A DNA stretch of 64,000 bases from Streptomyces sp. B1I3 (GTDB lineage: Bacteria > Actinomycetota > Actinomycetes > Streptomycetales > Streptomycetaceae). Both the position numbers and the translations under genes were made by a program. Location of the stretch: the NCBI RefSeq assembly GCF_030816615.1, contig NZ_JAUSYD010000001.1, forward strand, positions 5,664,501 through 5,728,500, in the 5' to 3' direction. Under the pieces are notes generated by a model. It saw only the letters and a list, made by a program, of their open reading frames with translations, did no database searches and was not told where the DNA came from. Below, one piece after another: positions 15,585-23,746 of the stretch; the stretch's first letter is position 1, and every line of letters begins with the position of its first letter.

Positions 15585-16898
15585 GTGACCGCTGAGGCCA
15601 TAGAGACGGGCCCCTTCGCGGGCGGCGGCGCATCGGACACCCGCGGGGACCGGCCGTTGCGCATCGCACTCCTGACCTACAAGGGCAACCCCTTCTGCGG
15701 CGGTCAGGGCGTCTACGTACGCCACCTCGGCCGCGAGCTGGCCAGACTGGGCCACAGCGTCGAGGTGATCGGTGCCCAGCCCTATCCCGTACTCGACGAG
15801 GGCGTCCCGCTCACCGAACTGCCCAGCCTCGACCTGTACCGCCAGCCCGACCCGTTCCGCACCCCGGGACGCGGCGAGTACCGGGACTGGATCGACCTCG
15901 CCGAGGTCGCCACCATGTGGACCGGCGGCTTCCCCGAGCCCCTCACCTTCAGCCTGCGGGCCCGTCGCCATCTCCTCGCCAGGCGTGGTGACTTCGACGT
16001 CGTGCACGACAACCAGACGCTCGGCTACGGCCTGCTCGGCGACCTCGGCGCGCCCCTCGTCACCACGATCCACCACCCCATCACCGTCGACCGGCAACTG
16101 GACCTCGCCGCTGCGGAGTCCCGGGTCCGGCGCCTGTCCGTACGCCGCTGGTACGCCTTCACCCGCATGCAGAAGCGCGTCGCCCGCCGGCTGCCGTCCG
16201 TGCTCACCGTCTCCGGCTCCTCCCAGCAGGAGATCGTCGAGCACCTCGGGGTCCGCCGGGAGCGCATCCGGGTCGTGCACATCGGGGCCGACACCGACCT
16301 CTGGTCGCCCGACCCCTCGGTCGCCGAGGTGCCCGGCCGGATCGTCACCACCTCCAGCGCCGACGTCCCCCTCAAGGGACTCGTCCACCTCGTCGAGGCA
16401 CTGGCCAAGCTCCGCACCGAGAACCACGAGGCGCACCTCGTGGTCGTCGGCAGGCGGGCCGAGGACGGACCCGTCGCCCAGGCCATCGAACGCCACGGAC
16501 TCCAGGGAGCCGTCGAGTTCGTCAAGGGCATCAGCGACGCCGAACTCGTCGACCTGGTCCGCAGCGCCCAGATCTCCTGCGTCCCCTCGCTGTACGAGGG
16601 CTTCTCGCTGCCCGCGGCCGAGGCCATGGCCACCGGGACGCCGCTCGTGGCCACCACGGGCGGTGCCATCCCCGAGGTGACCGGGCCCGACGGGGAGAGC
16701 TGTCTGTCCGTGCCGCCCGGCGACGCGGGCGCCCTGGCCGCCGCGCTCGGCCGGCTCCTCGGCGACCGTGAACTGCGCGCCCGTCTCGGCGCGGCGGGCC
16801 GTGAGAGGGTGCTGGCCAACTTCACCTGGGCCAGGGCCGCCGCCGGTACCGCCGAGTTGTACCGTCAGGCGATCGCCGCCCGCGGAGCGCGCAGGTGA
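15585..16898 (+). CDS. Family 4 glycosyltransferase
   Basis: This 437-residue GT-B enzyme is probably cytoplasmic or membrane-peripheral. The N-terminal acceptor domain starts LRIALLTYKGNPFCGGQGVYVRHLGREL, with the GGQG loop typical of GT4. The C-terminal donor domain carries DVPLKGLVHLVEAL and the E-x7-E motif EGFSLPAAEAMATGTPLVATTGG. The conserved HHPITVDRQLDL segment suggests a retaining enzyme using an NDP-sugar, with acceptor unknown. It starts the three-gene operon with a methyltransferase and a toroid protein. I chose GTG 15585 (GAGAAGGGGGCCGA upstream). The KstR-type site suggests lipid-linked regulation. Confidence 0.85.
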   Translation: MTAEAIETGPFAGGGASDTRGDRPLRIALLTYKGNPFCGGQGVYVRHLGRELARLGHSVEVIGAQPYPVLDEGVPLTELPSLDLYRQPDPFRTPGRGEYRDWIDLAEVATMWTGGFPEPLTFSLRARRHLLARRGDFDVVHDNQTLGYGLLGDLGAPLVTTIHHPITVDRQLDLAAAESRVRRLSVRRWYAFTRMQKRVARRLPSVLTVSGSSQQEIVEHLGVRRERIRVVHIGADTDLWSPDPSVAEVPGRIVTTSSADVPLKGLVHLVEALAKLRTENHEAHLVVVGRRAEDGPVAQAIERHGLQGAVEFVKGISDAELVDLVRSAQISCVPSLYEGFSLPAAEAMATGTPLVATTGGAIPEVTGPDGESCLSVPPGDAGALAAALGRLLGDRELRARLGAAGRERVLANFTWARAAAGTAELYRQAIAARGARR

Positions 16899-16950
16899 CC
16901 CCTCCCGTCGCTCCCGCGACCCCCACCCCCGACCTCGAAGGCAGGCACCC

Positions 16951-17682
16951 GTGCTGACCGTCGACTTCACCCGTTTCCCGCTCGCCGCAGGCGACCGGGT
17001 GCTCGACCTGGGCTGCGGCGCCGGACGCCACGCCTTCGAGTGCTACCGGCGCGGCGCGCAGGTGGTGGCACTCGACCGGAACGGCGAGGAGATCCGCGAG
17101 GTCGCGAAGTGGTTCGCCGCCATGAAGGAGGCGGGGGAGGCCCCCGAGGGCGCCACCGCCACCGCGATGGAGGGCGACGCGCTCAACCTGCCGTTCCCCG
17201 ACGACTCCTTCGACGTCGTGATCATCTCCGAGGTGATGGAGCACATCCCCGACGACAAGGGCGTACTCGCCGAGATGGTCCGCGTGCTGCGGCCCGGCGG
17301 CCGGATCGCGATCACCGTGCCCCGCTACGGCCCCGAGAAGGTCTGCTGGACGCTCTCCGACGCGTACCACGAGGTCGAGGGCGGGCACATCCGGATCTAC
17401 AGGGCCGACGAGCTGCTCGGCAAGATCCGCGAGGCCGGGCTCAAGCCCTACGGCACCCACCACGCGCACGCCCTGCACAGCCCGTACTGGTGGCTGAAGT
17501 GCGCCTTCGGCGTGGACAACGACAAGGCGCTGCCGGTGCGGGCGTACCACAAACTGCTGGTCTGGGACATCATGAAGAAGCCTCTGGCCACCCGGGTCGC
17601 CGAGCAGCTGCTCAACCCGGTCGTCGGCAAGAGCTTCGTGGCGTACGCGACCAAGCCGCACCTGCCGAAGGCCGAGGCGTGA
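16951..17682 (+). CDS. Class I SAM-dependent methyltransferase
   Basis: This 243-residue methyltransferase has the SAM-binding motif I VLDLGCGAGRHAFECYRRGAQVVALD (about 16-42), acidic motif II EGDALNLPFPDDSFDVVIISEVMEHI and motif III LRPGGRIAITVPRYGPEKVCW. The C-terminal half (YWWLKCAFGVDNDKALPVRAYHKLLVWDIMKKP) looks membrane-associated or acceptor-specific. It starts at GTG 16951, 52 bp after the glycosyltransferase stop, and its stop overlaps the next start (GTGA). A shared acceptor for glycosylation and methylation is the simplest reading, with acceptor identity unknown. Confidence 0.85.
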   Translation: MLTVDFTRFPLAAGDRVLDLGCGAGRHAFECYRRGAQVVALDRNGEEIREVAKWFAAMKEAGEAPEGATATAMEGDALNLPFPDDSFDVVIISEVMEHIPDDKGVLAEMVRVLRPGGRIAITVPRYGPEKVCWTLSDAYHEVEGGHIRIYRADELLGKIREAGLKPYGTHHAHALHSPYWWLKCAFGVDNDKALPVRAYHKLLVWDIMKKPLATRVAEQLLNPVVGKSFVAYATKPHLPKAEA

Positions 17683-18752
17683 GCACGCCGGAGCGCACCG
17701 AACACCTCGTCCTGCCCGGAGTCCTCACCGACGCGCAGGCCGCCGAGACCGTGGCCGCGCTGCTCGCCGTGCAGCGGGAGGACGGGGCGCTGCCCTGGTT
17801 CCGCGGCCACCACCTCGACCCGTGGGACCACACCGAGGCCGCCATGGCCCTCGACGCGGCCGGTGAGCACACGGCCGCCGCCCGCGCCTACGCCTGGCTG
17901 GCCCGCCACCAGAACGAGGACGGTTCCTGGTACGCGGCCTACCACGACGGCGACCCGGAGCAGCCCACCGACCTCGGCCGCGAGAGCAACTTCTGCGCCT
18001 ACGTGGCCGTCGGGGTCTGGCACCACTACCTCGCCACCGGTGACGACGCGTTCGCCGACCGGATGTGGCCGACGGTCTTCGCCGCCATGGAGTTCGTCCT
18101 GCGGCTGCAGCAGCCCGGCGGCCAGGTCGGCTGGAAGCGCGAGCCGGACGGCACCCCCGTCACCGACGCCCTGCTGACCGGCTGCTCGTCCGTCTACCAG
18201 GCGCTGCGCTGCGCCCTGGCCCTGGCCGAACAGCGTGAGGAGCCGCAGCCCGACTGGGAGCTCGCGGCCGGAGCGCTCGGCCACGCGATCCGCAGCCACC
18301 CCGAGCGTTTCCTGGACAAGAGCCGCTACTCCATGGACTGGTACTACCCGGTCCTCGGCGGAGCGCTCACCGGGCCTGCCGCGACGCGGCGGATCGAGGC
18401 CGGCTGGGACCGTTTCGTGGTCCCCGGCCTCGGCGTGCGCTGTGTCGTTCCCAACCCGTGGGTGACGGGCGGCGAGAGCTGCGAACTGGCCCTGGCGCTC
18501 TGGGTCACCGGGGAGTCCGACCGGGCGCTGGAGATCCTGCAGTCCGTCCAGCACCTGCGCGCCGAGGGCGGCCTGTACTGGACGGGGTACGTCTTCGAGG
18601 GCGAGCGGGCCATATGGCCCGAGGAGCTCACCACCTGGACAGCCGGTTCGCTGCTGCTGGCGGTGGCCGCGCTCGGGGGGGACGAGGCGACCACCGCGGT
18701 CTTCGGCGGCGAACGGCTGCCGACCGGTCTGGAACCCGACTGCTGCCGTTAG
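17679..18752 (+). CDS. Alpha-toroid protein (prenyltransferase/glycosidase-like), third gene of glycosyltransferase operon
   Basis: This 357-residue protein has no signal peptide. Repeating helical segments give an (alpha/alpha)-barrel signature: DHTEAAMALDAAGEHTAAARAYAWL, QNEDGSWYAAYHDG, NFCAYVAVGVWHHYLATG and WPEELTTWTAGSLLLAVAAL. Automatic pipelines tend to call it a prenyltransferase. The acidic and Trp-rich positions (HHLDPWDH, SMDWYYPV, YVFEGERAIWPEE) look equally like an inverting glycosidase of the six-hairpin type. It overlaps the methyltransferase by 4 bp, so all three proteins should act together. Function is unresolved. Confidence 0.75.
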   Translation: MSTPERTEHLVLPGVLTDAQAAETVAALLAVQREDGALPWFRGHHLDPWDHTEAAMALDAAGEHTAAARAYAWLARHQNEDGSWYAAYHDGDPEQPTDLGRESNFCAYVAVGVWHHYLATGDDAFADRMWPTVFAAMEFVLRLQQPGGQVGWKREPDGTPVTDALLTGCSSVYQALRCALALAEQREEPQPDWELAAGALGHAIRSHPERFLDKSRYSMDWYYPVLGGALTGPAATRRIEAGWDRFVVPGLGVRCVVPNPWVTGGESCELALALWVTGESDRALEILQSVQHLRAEGGLYWTGYVFEGERAIWPEELTTWTAGSLLLAVAALGGDEATTAVFGGERLPTGLEPDCCR

Positions 18753-18773
18753 CCGTCGGACGCCGGCTAACGG
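18746..18773. terminator. Hairpin at the end of the glycosyltransferase operon
   Basis: The 10-bp perfect arms CCGTTAGCCG and CGGCTAACGG surround an 8-base loop. The left arm contains the toroid gene's TAG stop. There is no T-tract, which is usual in this GC-rich genome. Confidence 0.6.
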
Positions 18774-18783
18774 CCGGGGGCGG

Positions 18784-18810
18784 TGACGCCCGGCCGCGAG
18801 CCGGGCGTCA
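18784..18810. terminator. Second hairpin between convergent genes
   Basis: The 11-bp perfect arms TGACGCCCGGC and GCCGGGCGTCA enclose a 5-base loop. The right arm includes the TGA stop of the minus-strand membrane protein. With the hairpin at 18746 it insulates the two convergent transcripts. Confidence 0.65.
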
Positions 18811-19101
18811 GAAGCGCCGGACCCTGCCCGCCACCGCGTGACCGATGAACAGGTAGACGACGGCGGCCAGACCGTATCCGGCGACGACCCGGGCCCACGC
18901 CGCGTCGAACGTGAACAGGTCGTACGACCAGCCGGCCAGCCAGCGGGCGGACTCCTGCACGAACTGCACGAGGTCGTTGGCCCGGTTGGCGTCGAGCAGG
19001 TACATCAGGATCCACAGAATGATGATGAACGCCATGACGTCAGCAATCACGGCGATGACACGTGCGGCGGTACTGCTTCCTGTGCCTGTTCTGGGAGACA
19101 T
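18808..19101 (-). CDS. Small membrane protein, two transmembrane segments
   Basis: This 97-residue protein has two hydrophobic helices, about 15-37 (VIAVIADVMAFIIILWILMYLL) and 68-90 (VVAGYGLAAVVYLFIGHAVAG). The loop between them is soluble, acidic and aromatic (QESARWLAGWSYDLFTFDAAW). It ends in a basic GRVRRF. GGAG lies 4 bases before the ATG. I recognise the general type as common in Streptomyces but know no function. It stands alone, convergent to the toroid gene and divergent from the lipoprotein. Confidence 0.7.
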   Translation of the reverse strand: MSPRTGTGSSTAARVIAVIADVMAFIIILWILMYLLDANRANDLVQFVQESARWLAGWSYDLFTFDAAWARVVAGYGLAAVVYLFIGHAVAGRVRRF

Positions 19102-19241
19102 GTTCTCCGGATTGCCGCTCTACGGTGAGTGAAACCCGTACGGCGTGCGCCGAGTGGCGGCGGGACCCCGCACGGGCGAGCCTGGCGGCGAGTCCCGAAC
19201 TCCGTCACCCACCGTGACAAGCCTGGCCAGGGAGGCCCGCC

Positions 19242-19796
19242 GTGCCCCGAACCGTCCCGCTCCGCAGGCTCGTCGTCGCGCTGCTGCTGTCCTGCACCCT
19301 GCTGGTGGGGACGACGGCCTGCGGTGGGGACGACGACGGCACCCGGGCGAGCGCCTCCGCGAGTGCGGGGCCCACGAGTTCGGCGCAGAAGCAGAAGTAC
19401 GCCAAGACCCGCTTCGTCGCCAACGCGGGCCTGGCCGCAGGTGCGGCGTACCAGTGGATCGTGAAGCCGTACCGCGCGGGGAAGTTCAAGAAGGGTGCGG
19501 ACGGGCGGACCTTCGCGATGGTCAAGGCCGGTCTGGCCGGGGCCTTCGCGTACAACAGGCTGAAGGCCGCGGCGGACAACGCCAAGGGCGATCCGCTGCT
19601 CTCCAAGGCCGTCGCTCCCCTCACCGCCGGGATCGAGTCGCTCAAGGGAGTGGCCGCCAAGATCGGCAAGGGCGAGGCGGGCGCCGGGAACGTCGGCGCC
19701 TTCGAGGAGGTCATCAACAGCGTGAAGGACGCCGGGAAGAGTGCGGGCGCCGAGGTGAGGAACAAGGTGCCCTCCAGCTCGGAGCTGGGCGGTTGA
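19242..19796 (+). CDS. Secreted lipoprotein, Ala/Lys-rich helical
   Basis: This 184-residue protein starts at GTG 19242 after a clear AGGGAGG. The signal ends in LLVGTTAC with the lipidated Cys at about 27. A Ser/Ala linker follows, then a helical Ala- and Lys-rich domain (KFKKGADGRTFAMVKAGLAGAFAYNRLKAAADNAKG) without cysteines. The composition suggests a surface helical bundle. It is monocistronic as far as I can see. I do not recognise the family. Confidence 0.75.
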   Translation: MPRTVPLRRLVVALLLSCTLLVGTTACGGDDDGTRASASASAGPTSSAQKQKYAKTRFVANAGLAAGAAYQWIVKPYRAGKFKKGADGRTFAMVKAGLAGAFAYNRLKAAADNAKGDPLLSKAVAPLTAGIESLKGVAAKIGKGEAGAGNVGAFEEVINSVKDAGKSAGAEVRNKVPSSSELGG

Positions 19797-19859
19797 CGAG
19801 CTGAGGCCGGGCGCGGGAACTGGGTGGAGACCGCTCGCCGCGCCACCTACAGTCTGCGG

Positions 19860-20639
19860 ATGACCCTTCTCGCGCACGAGCGCTACTGCGACGAAATCCT
19901 GCTTCAGACCGACCTGTTGAGAAGTGCCGTCGCGAACGCGGACCTCACCGCGGGAGTTCCCACCTGCCCCGCCTGGACGCTGCGCGACCTCGTCGTCCAT
20001 GTCGCGGGGGCACACCGCTGGGCCGGTGAGATTGTCCGTACCCGGGCCACCGAAGCACTCCCCGACGAGCAGGTGCCGGGCATGGACGGCGCGTCCGGTG
20101 ACGACCCCGCGGCCCTCGGAGCCTGGCTGGCCGAGGGTGCCGCCGCGACGGTGGAGGCGCTGCGCGAGGCCGGTCCCGACACCGCCATGTGGACCTGGGC
20201 CGGGGAGCGGCGGGCGGCCTTCTGGGCCCGCCGCATGGCGCACGAGACCGCCGTCCACCGGGCGGACGCCGTCCTCGCCACCGGTGGGGAGTACACGGTG
20301 GCACCCGACCTGGCCGCCGACACCGTCACCGAGTGGCTGCAGATCGTCGCCCACGCCCAGGCGCAGGGCGACCCGGAAGCGGCCGAACTACGCGGCGGAG
20401 GACGGTCCCTGCACCTGCACGCCACGGACGTACCCGGGGCGGAGTGGCTGATCGAGTTCGGCGAGGACGGTTTCACCTGGCGCCACGCCCACGAGAAGGC
20501 GACCGTGGTGCTGCGCGGCCCGCTGACCGGCCTGATGCTCGCGTTCAACCGGCGTCGGAAGCCCGACGAGGGAGGCCTCGAAGTGCTGGGCGACAGAGGG
20601 CTGCTGGACTTCTGGCTGGAGCGGTCCTCGTTCGGCTGA
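19860..20639 (+). CDS. Maleylpyruvate isomerase-family mycothiol-dependent enzyme
   Basis: This 259-residue protein belongs to the DinB/MDMPI four-helix metal-binding superfamily. The first metal-ligand region is CPAWTLRDLVVHVAGAHRWAGE (about 34-55, His in VVHVAGAHR). The second is MAHETAVHRADA near 140. The C-terminal sterol-carrier-like domain has HAHEKATVVLRGPLTGLMLAFNRR. Members use mycothiol as cofactor for isomerisation or conjugation, with mostly unknown substrates. The ATG at 19860 gives the conserved N-terminus. There is no operon partner. Confidence 0.82.
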   Translation: MTLLAHERYCDEILLQTDLLRSAVANADLTAGVPTCPAWTLRDLVVHVAGAHRWAGEIVRTRATEALPDEQVPGMDGASGDDPAALGAWLAEGAAATVEALREAGPDTAMWTWAGERRAAFWARRMAHETAVHRADAVLATGGEYTVAPDLAADTVTEWLQIVAHAQAQGDPEAAELRGGGRSLHLHATDVPGAEWLIEFGEDGFTWRHAHEKATVVLRGPLTGLMLAFNRRRKPDEGGLEVLGDRGLLDFWLERSSFG

Positions 20640-20641
20640 GC

Positions 20642-20706
20642 GCGGCCCCCCGCACCCGCGACCGCAGCGGCCCCCCGCCCCGCGACCGCAGCGGCCCCCC
20701 GCCCCG
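20642..20706. repeat. GC-rich tandem repeat, about 2.6 copies of 24-25 bp
   Basis: Units beginning GCGGCCCCCCGC and ending CGCGACCGCA repeat directly after the stop of the mycothiol-dependent enzyme. The repeat lies between two convergent genes. It looks like slippage-derived spacer DNA. Confidence 0.6.
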
Positions 20707-20735
20707 GAGGGCGAGGGGCCGCAGGATGAGCCGCG

Positions 20736-21560
20736 TCAGCCGCGCTGAATACCCGTGGTGTCCTGCAGCACGCCGCGACGGCCGTCCTGCGTCTGGGCGA
20801 TGAGCCCCGGGCCGCGCTGCTCGACGGCCAGGTACCACGTACCGGGCGCGAGTTCGGCGATCGGGTTCGGGGCGCCGTCCTCGCCGTACAGCGGGCGGGC
20901 GACCGGTACCGCGAACCAGAAGGGCGTGAAGTCACCGGCCGCCGCCCCACCGCCGGGCGGGGCCTGCTGCGCGGACTGCTGGGCCTCCGGCTGACCGGGT
21001 TGGCCCGGCTGCGCGCCGTACGGCTGGGGCTGGCCGGGCTGCGCGCCGTACGGCTGCTGCTGGGCACCCGGGTAGCCATAACCCTGGCCGGCCTGCTGGC
21101 CGTACGGCGGCTGTACTGCCTGCGCCGGGCGCGGGGCGCCCATGAGCGGAGCCTTGAGTGCCGGGACCAGCGGGCCGGCGACGGCACCGCCGGCCAGCAC
21201 GATGGCGGCCAGCAGCCCGAGGATCAGGCCGGCGCCCGCGTCACCGGCGTCGATGGTCGTCCAGAAGACGGTCCAGAGCGCGAAGACGGTGAACGCGGCG
21301 CCGAACTGGCCGAGTTCGAGCCCCGCCACCTTGCGGCCCGGCATGGCACGTGCCACGACCAGCAGCACCGCGCCGATGATGCCGGCGAGGTAGATGCTCA
21401 TCAGGAGCGGAAGCGAGTCCCAGGCGTTCGTGCTGTAACCGGAACAGTCGACGCCCGACGGGCAGTCGAAGCCGGAGAGGTCGAGGAAAGAGGCGATGAA
21501 CAGCACGACCGCTGCTCCGATCACCACGCCGTCGCCTCGAGTGAGGGAGCGGATATTCAC
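20736..21560 (-). CDS. DUF5336-like membrane protein with Pro/Gln/Gly-rich tail
   Basis: This 274-residue protein has four predicted transmembrane segments in the first 135 residues (VVIGAAVVLFIASFLDLSG, LLMSIYLAGIIGAVLLVV, FGAAFTVFALWTVFW, LILGLLAAIVLAGGAV). The first extracytoplasmic loop holds two cysteines (DCPSGVDCSGY). A linker of YGAQPGQPQP-type repeats leads to a folded C-terminal domain of about 70 residues ending in GRRGVLQDTTGIQRG. The family resembles mycobacterial 34-kDa antigen-type proteins. Function is unknown. It starts at GTG 21560. Confidence 0.75.
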   Translation of the reverse strand: MNIRSLTRGDGVVIGAAVVLFIASFLDLSGFDCPSGVDCSGYSTNAWDSLPLLMSIYLAGIIGAVLLVVARAMPGRKVAGLELGQFGAAFTVFALWTVFWTTIDAGDAGAGLILGLLAAIVLAGGAVAGPLVPALKAPLMGAPRPAQAVQPPYGQQAGQGYGYPGAQQQPYGAQPGQPQPYGAQPGQPGQPEAQQSAQQAPPGGGAAAGDFTPFWFAVPVARPLYGEDGAPNPIAELAPGTWYLAVEQRGPGLIAQTQDGRRGVLQDTTGIQRG

Positions 21561-21746
21561 GTGAAGGTCCTTAGTCGGTCGTCTCGTCGGGGCGGTCGTC
21601 GATGCCGCCTGTACGGCGGGTACGGCGCGAAGCTCGGGGGCGGCTCCCCATCGTACGGATGAATCTATCGTCTGCCCGGGCGGGTTGTACCCGTGCCCGG
21701 GCCTCGGACGGGCTATCCCCCCAAGGTCGCCACCATCACCCCAGAA

Positions 21747-22700
21747 CTACCTCTTCAGGTAGCTGCTGATGCCCTCGGCGATACCGAGGGCCGCTCTCTG
21801 ACGCCAGTCCGCGCTCATGAGCAGGGCGGCATCCTTCGGATCACGCATATTGCCGCATTCGATGAAGACTTTGGGCACGGTCGACAGATTCAGGCCGCCG
21901 AGATCCTCGCGGGTGTCCAGTCCGGTATTGCCGCCGATGTAATTGGAGGGGGCGCTTCCGGTGGCCCGTACGAATTTCCCGGCGATGCGTTCGCCGAGAT
22001 CGCGCGAGGGGGCGACTATCCCCGCGGTGTCCGCGCCGCCCCCGCGCACCCGCGCGGGGAGGATCACGTGGAAGCCCCGGTTGCCGGCCGCCGAACCGTC
22101 GGCGTGGACCGAGACGACGGCGTCGGCGTGGGCCGCGTTGCCGATGCGGGCCCGCTCGTCGACGCACGGGCCGAACGGGCGGTCGTCGTCCTGGGTGAGG
22201 ACCACCTTCGCCCCCCGGGCCTCCAGCAGCGTGCGCAGCCGGCGCGAGACGTCGAGGCTGAAAGTGGCCTCGGCGTAACCGGAGTCGGTGGCGGTGCCGG
22301 TGGTGTCGCACTCCTTGTGCCCGGTGCCGATGTCCACCTGGCTGTTGATCTCCCGGGTGTGCTCTCGGTTGCGCGGGTTGTGCCCGGGGTCGACCACCAC
22401 CGTCCTGCCCGTGAGCGGGCCCCGCGGCAGCGGCTCGGCGGACGTGGGCGCCGCCGAAGGGCTGCTCCCGGAGGGGGTCACCGAAGGGCTCCGGGACGGG
22501 GCCGGCGAGGCGGGCCGGGACTCCGGCGCGGAGGCCGTGGCCGCGTCGCCGCCGGGGTGGGGCCGCGCCTGACCGGAGCCGCCGTCACCTCCGCACCCCG
22601 CGGCGGCCAGGCAGACGGCCGCCAGGAGTGCTACGGCCGGTACCGCCCTGTGGAGGGCCGTACCGGGCGGGGTGAGGGGAGGGCTGTTGTCGTCACGCAC
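21747..22700 (-). CDS. N-acetylmuramoyl-L-alanine amidase (Amidase_3), lipoprotein
   Basis: The enzyme cleaves the amide bond between muramic acid and the stem peptide in peptidoglycan. It has 317 residues. The lipobox is CLAAAGC, Cys near 36, followed by a Ser/Pro linker to about 95. The zinc-dependent domain has VVVDPGHN (first His ligand), ATFSLDVSRRL with the upstream Glu ligand, VSVHADG (second His ligand) and the catalytic VFIECGNMRDPKDA near the C-terminus. It should be tethered to the outer face of the membrane and act in wall remodelling. It starts at GTG 22700. Confidence 0.87.
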   Translation of the reverse strand: MRDDNSPPLTPPGTALHRAVPAVALLAAVCLAAAGCGGDGGSGQARPHPGGDAATASAPESRPASPAPSRSPSVTPSGSSPSAAPTSAEPLPRGPLTGRTVVVDPGHNPRNREHTREINSQVDIGTGHKECDTTGTATDSGYAEATFSLDVSRRLRTLLEARGAKVVLTQDDDRPFGPCVDERARIGNAAHADAVVSVHADGSAAGNRGFHVILPARVRGGGADTAGIVAPSRDLGERIAGKFVRATGSAPSNYIGGNTGLDTREDLGGLNLSTVPKVFIECGNMRDPKDAALLMSADWRQRAALGIAEGISSYLKR

Positions 22701-22722
22701 GTCGTGATGCTATCCGTGGCCC

Positions 22723-23391
22723 TCAGATGCCCGTTCCCGAACGCCGCAGGACCCGCAGCGAGTCCGTCACCGAGACCTCGGTGAACGCGCCGGAGGCCAG
22801 GGCGCGTTGCAGCACGCGGTAGGGCGCCTGTCCGCCGTCGGCCGGGTCGGGGAACACGTCGTGGATCACGAGCAGCCCGCCCTCGGCGACCTTCGGGGCC
22901 CAGCCCTCGTAGTCCCCGCCGGCGTGCTCGTCGGTGTGACCACCGTCGATGAAGACGAGGCCGAGCAGCCCGCCCCACACGGCGGCGACCTGGGGGGAGC
23001 GCCCGACGAGTGCCACCACGTGCTCCTCCAGGCCGGCCGCGTGCAGCGTCCGGCGGAAGGTGGGCAGGGTGTCCATCCGGCCGACCTCGGGGTCCACCAC
23101 CGACGGGTCGTGATACTCCCAGCCGGGCTGCTGCTCCTCGCTGCCCCGGTGGTGGTCGACGGTGAGCGCCGTCACCCCGGCCGCCCGGGCGGCATCGGCG
23201 AGCAGGATCGTCGAGCGCCCGCAGTAGGTGCCGACCTCCAGCAGCGGCAGCCCGAGCGCACCGGCCTCGACGGCCGCCGCATACAGGGCGAGCCCTTCGT
23301 GGACCGGCATGAAGCCCTTGGCGGCCTCGAAAGCGGCGAGAATCTCCGGCGTGGGCCCGGCAGCGGACTCGGCAGCGGACTCGGCGGCCAC
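22723..23391 (-). CDS. Class I SAM-dependent methyltransferase
   Basis: This 222-residue protein has motif I LPLLEVGTYCGRSTILLADAAR, followed by VTALTVDHHRGSEEQQPGWEYHDP and the acidic VFIDGGHTDEHAGGDYEGWAPKV. This pattern is typical of the class I family annotated Methyltransf_24, related to O-methyltransferases. GTG 23391 is preceded by AGGAGGAAC at ideal spacing. It is 22 bp upstream of the amidase gene on the same strand, so the two are probably cotranscribed. The substrate is unknown. Confidence 0.82.
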   Translation of the reverse strand: MAAESAAESAAGPTPEILAAFEAAKGFMPVHEGLALYAAAVEAGALGLPLLEVGTYCGRSTILLADAARAAGVTALTVDHHRGSEEQQPGWEYHDPSVVDPEVGRMDTLPTFRRTLHAAGLEEHVVALVGRSPQVAAVWGGLLGLVFIDGGHTDEHAGGDYEGWAPKVAEGGLLVIHDVFPDPADGGQAPYRVLQRALASGAFTEVSVTDSLRVLRRSGTGI

Positions 23392-23746
23392 GGGGTTCCT
23401 CCTGGTGGGACGGTGCGATCGGGACGGCGCCCCATCGTGCCGTACGCCCGCGCCGGAGGGACCGGCGGGGCCGCCCCCTTCCGGCCGCTCGACGCGTCGT
23501 GGCGCACGGGGCTCCGCCGGCCGGCCCGGGACGGCGTACGCGGCGCACCGCCGTACACGGGCGCCGGCGCGGGGACCGGCACGGCAGCCCCCACGCCCCG
23601 GACCTCCCACGCGTGCCCGTCGTGCAGCCGCCCGCCTTCGCGGCACCCGCCCGCCCGCCTTCGAGGCACCCGCCCCGCCCGGCTGTTCACCCGCGGCACC
23701 CGGCCGAGGGAGCTCGCGGCAGGGCCGGAGGTGTCCCGGCCGCCGG
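23392..23746. other. Intergenic region without recognisable gene
   Basis: These 355 bases hold no open frame with credible protein character. There are imperfect Pro/Arg-type direct repeats around CGCCTTCGCGGCACCCGCC and CGCCTTCGAGGCACCCGCC (about 23633-23680). The methyltransferase promoter probably lies at the left end. Confidence 0.5.
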
